The position numbers and the translations under genes were made by a program. From Methanomicrobiaceae archaeon (GTDB lineage: Archaea; Halobacteriota; Methanomicrobia; Methanomicrobiales; Methanomicrobiaceae), in contig DAOVRB010000029.1 in NCBI GenBank assembly GCA_030628325.1, forward strand, positions 1 through 8,151: a stretch of 8,151 bases of DNA. The letters are read 5' to 3'. Each line of letters starts with the position of its first letter. Positions within the stretch are counted from its first letter, which is position 1. Below the pieces are notes generated by a model, which saw only the letters and a list, made by a program, of their open reading frames with translations, ran no database searches and had not been told where the DNA came from. Below are positions 6,044-8,151 of this stretch, one piece after another.

Positions 6044-6063
6044 ATATGTATCACTATACATAT
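6044..6063 (-). repeat. 8-bp inverted repeat in the permease-PhoU/TrkA_C gap
   Basis: ATATGTAT (6044-6051) and ATACATAT (6056-6063) pair perfectly around CACT, starting 3 nt after the permease stop codon. In the shared transcript this gives a small hairpin between the two coding regions. With no T-tract after it, RNA processing or stability is a better guess than termination. Confidence 0.5.
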
Positions 6064-6066
6064 GAT

Positions 6067-7269
6067 TTATAAGAGTATATTAATAGCGGCAACCAGCACT
6101 GTCGCTCCCACAAGATCTATTACCCCCGTAATTACCGGGATACCAAAATTATCCGGATCCAGACCATACCTGAAAGAAAGGCTTGCCGTAATATACGCAA
6201 TAACATTTGTAAGAGTCAGGACAACTAACCCTGAACCCAGTGTTATTAAAATCATGAGTAAAAGTCCGGGTGAAGCAACCATAAGCAGAATTGAAGCACC
6301 ATGAACGGTCACCGCTAATAATGGAAACACAATCAGAGCATATATGTAAGTCATCCGGAAATACGAAAAAACCTCTTTTTCAGGCATATAACTCGGAGAA
6401 ACAGCACCCATATGCATACCTGTTGCCAGTCTTGAGCACAGGATTCCGGCTATCGAACCACATCCACCTGCAAAAGGAGGGATAAGAATCAGGAATACTG
6501 CATAAGCTACCAATTTGTCAAGAACCATTGCATATGTAAGGCCGGCAAGAGTGCCTATAAATGAAAGACTGATTAACAGCGGAACAATTTCACGGGCAAT
6601 ATCCTTTAGATCTTCCCTAACACTAAGCGAATATATTGAATATATTAACAAAATGAGGGATATTGCCCCAAAAAACATAACCCGTATGCCTGTATCCAGC
6701 TGCAGGATAAAAACTCCGGTAAGTAAAAGGATCGGCAGTGTCACAACATCCCCCGAAGTCGTAACAGTGGGAGCGGCAATCATATCGAGATCAAGTTCAT
6801 ACCGGTAACTCAGAAGAGTTACAATAAGTGTAATTCCAATCACAATAATGCCGGAAATAACCCCGCTTACAACTGAAATTATAATTATATCCAGAAGTCC
6901 AAGATTACCAATACCAAAAAACATGCATATAATGTATGCAAAAATTCCAAGCACAAAAGCAATTATTATCGTAGAGGAAAAAGATAATCTGAGATTTATA
7001 CCCAACACACTGTCATCAGAGAAATCTACTTCGAATGCACCCAGATGCATAGAAGAAGAAAGACGGGAAGCAAAGATTCCGGAAATGCTCCCACGCATAT
7101 TGATTGATGCAGGGAGAAGAACCATCAGAGCAGGGATTAGTTCAAGTACATCACGCACTGAACCTAAGTACATACCCGCAATTACTGCCGCAAATGTACT
7201 TACTAACAGGGCTACAAGTCCTGTCAGTAAAAGTTTCCACTGACTGCCGATGCCCTGCTGGATTTTCAT
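6067..7269 (-). CDS. MgtE-type divalent cation permease with two membrane domains, lacking cytosolic domains
   Basis: From the chosen start the protein has 400 residues and about ten hydrophobic segments. It is an internal duplication of the MgtE membrane module: LLPASINMRGSISGIFASRL (about 51-70) matches LIPPFAGGCGSIAGILCSRL (about 262-281), both followed by MH(L/M)GA, and YRYELDLDMIAAPTVTTSGD (about 156-175) matches FRYGLDPDNFGIPVITGVID (about 366-385). The D/P-rich second motif lines the ion path in MgtE/SLC41 transporters, so Mg2+ or a similar divalent cation is the likely substrate. The N-terminal and CBS cytosolic domains of bacterial MgtE are absent; this matches the archaeal COG1824 group. 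The next gene probably supplies the regulatory part. The gene lies 20 nt after rnz. An ATG two codons earlier (7273-7275) is possible but directly abuts the ribosome site. Confidence 0.9.
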   Translation of the reverse strand: MKIQQGIGSQWKLLLTGLVALLVSTFAAVIAGMYLGSVRDVLELIPALMVLLPASINMRGSISGIFASRLSSSMHLGAFEVDFSDDSVLGINLRLSFSSTIIIAFVLGIFAYIICMFFGIGNLGLLDIIIISVVSGVISGIIVIGITLIVTLLSYRYELDLDMIAAPTVTTSGDVVTLPILLLTGVFILQLDTGIRVMFFGAISLILLIYSIYSLSVREDLKDIAREIVPLLISLSFIGTLAGLTYAMVLDKLVAYAVFLILIPPFAGGCGSIAGILCSRLATGMHMGAVSPSYMPEKEVFSYFRMTYIYALIVFPLLAVTVHGASILLMVASPGLLLMILITLGSGLVVLTLTNVIAYITASLSFRYGLDPDNFGIPVITGVIDLVGATVLVAAINILL

Positions 7270-7275
7270 CACCAT

Positions 7276-7280
7276 CCCCT
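7276..7280 (-). promoter_or_regulatory. Ribosome site deciding the permease start
   Basis: AGGGG on the minus strand has no spacer before the ATG at 7273-7275 but a normal 6-nt spacer before the ATG at 7267-7269, which favours the shorter protein (400 rather than 402 residues). Confidence 0.5.
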
Positions 7281-7289
7281 GTCATAATA

Positions 7290-8151
7290 TTACCCTATAA
7301 ACGGCAGTTCTGTCATTGTAAGATCAGCCGGAGCGATCACTTCTCCCTTAAAGGTTCGCTTTGCATCCTCTATATGGTTTGTCATACTTGTATAACGTGA
7401 ACTAATATGGACAAGCGCCAGTTTACGAGCTTTGATTTCAGAAGCAACCACCCCCGCTTCACCGGCAGTTGAATGAAAAACCTCCCTGGCACGTTCTTTT
7501 TCAGAGTCATCATATGTCGCATCGTGTATCAGAAGATCTGCACCCTCTGCCAGTTCTTTCCACATTTTACAGTCAGGTCTGGTGTCACCCGTATATACAA
7601 TCGTCCTACCAGGACGAGCCGGACCCATTACATCATCCGGAAAGATTTCAACCTCTTCTCCGTCTCTTTCAATACATACAGATTCTCCGCGCTGAAGTTT
7701 TCCAAACTCCGGACCTGGCGGGACGCCAAGTGATATCGCATGCTCACGGTCAAACCTGCCAGGTCGTTTATCCTCAGAGAGAATGTAGCCCAGACCCATC
7801 ATGCCATGGTTCGATGAGAAGGCACGGACATGATAACCGTCAAACGGTACAACCGAATCTGACCTGAGTTCACTCGACATAATCCTGAAACTGAGTTTTG
7901 TCTTAGATATGGCAATTACATTATCCACAAATTCATGAACCCATCTGGGTCCGTAGATTGTGAGCGGATCCTCACGTCCCATAAATGAAAGCGTCTGCAC
8001 AAGACCAAGGACACCCAGATAGTGATCGGCATGCCAGTGGGTAATAAATATCGCATCAACCGTAAAGCCGGTCCTGGCCCTCATCATCTGTTGCTGTGCC
8101 CCCTCCCCACAATCAAAAAGAAGTGCGTCAGAGCCCCTTTTAACCATAATA
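7290..8151 (-). CDS. rnz: Ribonuclease Z (tRNA 3' endonuclease), N-terminus outside window
   Basis: RNase Z cuts the 3' trailer from precursor tRNAs in the cytoplasm before CCA addition. The visible 287 residues carry the metallo-beta-lactamase motifs: FDCGEG, the zinc signature THWHADH (H37, H39, D41, H42 counting from the Met at 8147), the histidine in SSNHGMMGLGY (H114), YTGDTRPD (D188), LIHDAT (H208) and LVHISSRYT (H247). The family-typical GVPPGPEFGKLQRGE (141-155) and FHSTAGEAG are also present. The LIHDAT motif has Asp where many members have Glu. The frame stays open to the window edge (codon ATT before that Met), so the Met at 8147 is internal; about 20-25 N-terminal residues, including the usual FLGTSG-like strand, are missing relative to a usual length near 310. 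It ends 20 nt before the permease start, so the two are probably co-transcribed. Confidence 0.95.
   Translation of the reverse strand, partial: IMVKRGSDALLFDCGEGAQQQMMRARTGFTVDAIFITHWHADHYLGVLGLVQTLSFMGREDPLTIYGPRWVHEFVDNVIAISKTKLSFRIMSSELRSDSVVPFDGYHVRAFSSNHGMMGLGYILSEDKRPGRFDREHAISLGVPPGPEFGKLQRGESVCIERDGEEVEIFPDDVMGPARPGRTIVYTGDTRPDCKMWKELAEGADLLIHDATYDDSEKERAREVFHSTAGEAGVVASEIKARKLALVHISSRYTSMTNHIEDAKRTFKGEVIAPADLTMTELPFIG

Noticed and set aside
6848..7243. 131-codon plus-strand frame opposite the permease
   Set aside because: Antisense shadow of a transmembrane gene; no ribosome site or domain.
8145..8147. ATG as start of RNase Z
   Set aside because: The family needs about 20 more N-terminal residues, and the frame continues to the window edge.

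Overview
The window looks like a chromosomal segment of a methanogenic euryarchaeon, most likely of the Methanomicrobiales. This is inferred from gene content: an archaeal-type RNase Z, an archaeal RecJ-like DHH protein with S1 and OB domains, an archaeal PhoU/TrkA_C protein next to an MgtE-type permease, and a small archaeal winged-helix protein. AT-rich archaeal TATA-like boxes about 35-50 bp upstream of start codons, with GGAG/GGTG ribosome sites, agree. No tRNA, rRNA, CRISPR array, insertion sequence or phage gene was seen.

Layout. Bases 3-638 (+) hold the C-terminal 211 residues of a beta-rich protein, probably exported, whose start lies outside the window. An AT-rich gap follows (639-1129), with a hairpin/T-tract terminator, a doubtful frameshifted small reading frame, and a perfect 16-bp inverted repeat preceded by a strong Shine-Dalgarno-like run. 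All confident genes to the right are on the minus strand. They are, in plus-strand order: a 202-aa lipoprotein (1130-1738), a 70-aa orphan (2078-2290), an 83-aa winged-helix protein (2412-2663), a 613-aa DHH phosphoesterase (2876-4717), a duplicated PhoU/TrkA_C protein (4819-6012), a two-domain MgtE-type permease (6067-7269) and RNase Z (7290 to the edge, N-terminus missing).

How the genes work together. Transcription of the right half runs rnz, permease, PhoU/TrkA_C, then perhaps the DHH gene, with gaps of 20, 54 and 101 nt. The permease has two MgtE membrane modules but none of the cytosolic domains of bacterial MgtE, and the next gene encodes two PhoU-like plus two RCK_C-like modules. The two probably form one cation transport unit, with the soluble protein as sensor or gate; this is inference from domain content and adjacency. 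RNase Z (tRNA 3' processing) and the DHH protein (nucleic-acid hydrolysis) are housekeeping genes flanking this pair. The left third is more AT-rich, with small lineage-specific genes and many intergenic inverted repeats.

No clearly new multi-gene system is visible. The best leads are the split transporter/regulator pair, a DHH protein without the zinc finger expected of its apparent family, the structured region upstream of the winged-helix gene, and the 16-bp inverted repeat that coincides with a 14-codon reading frame.
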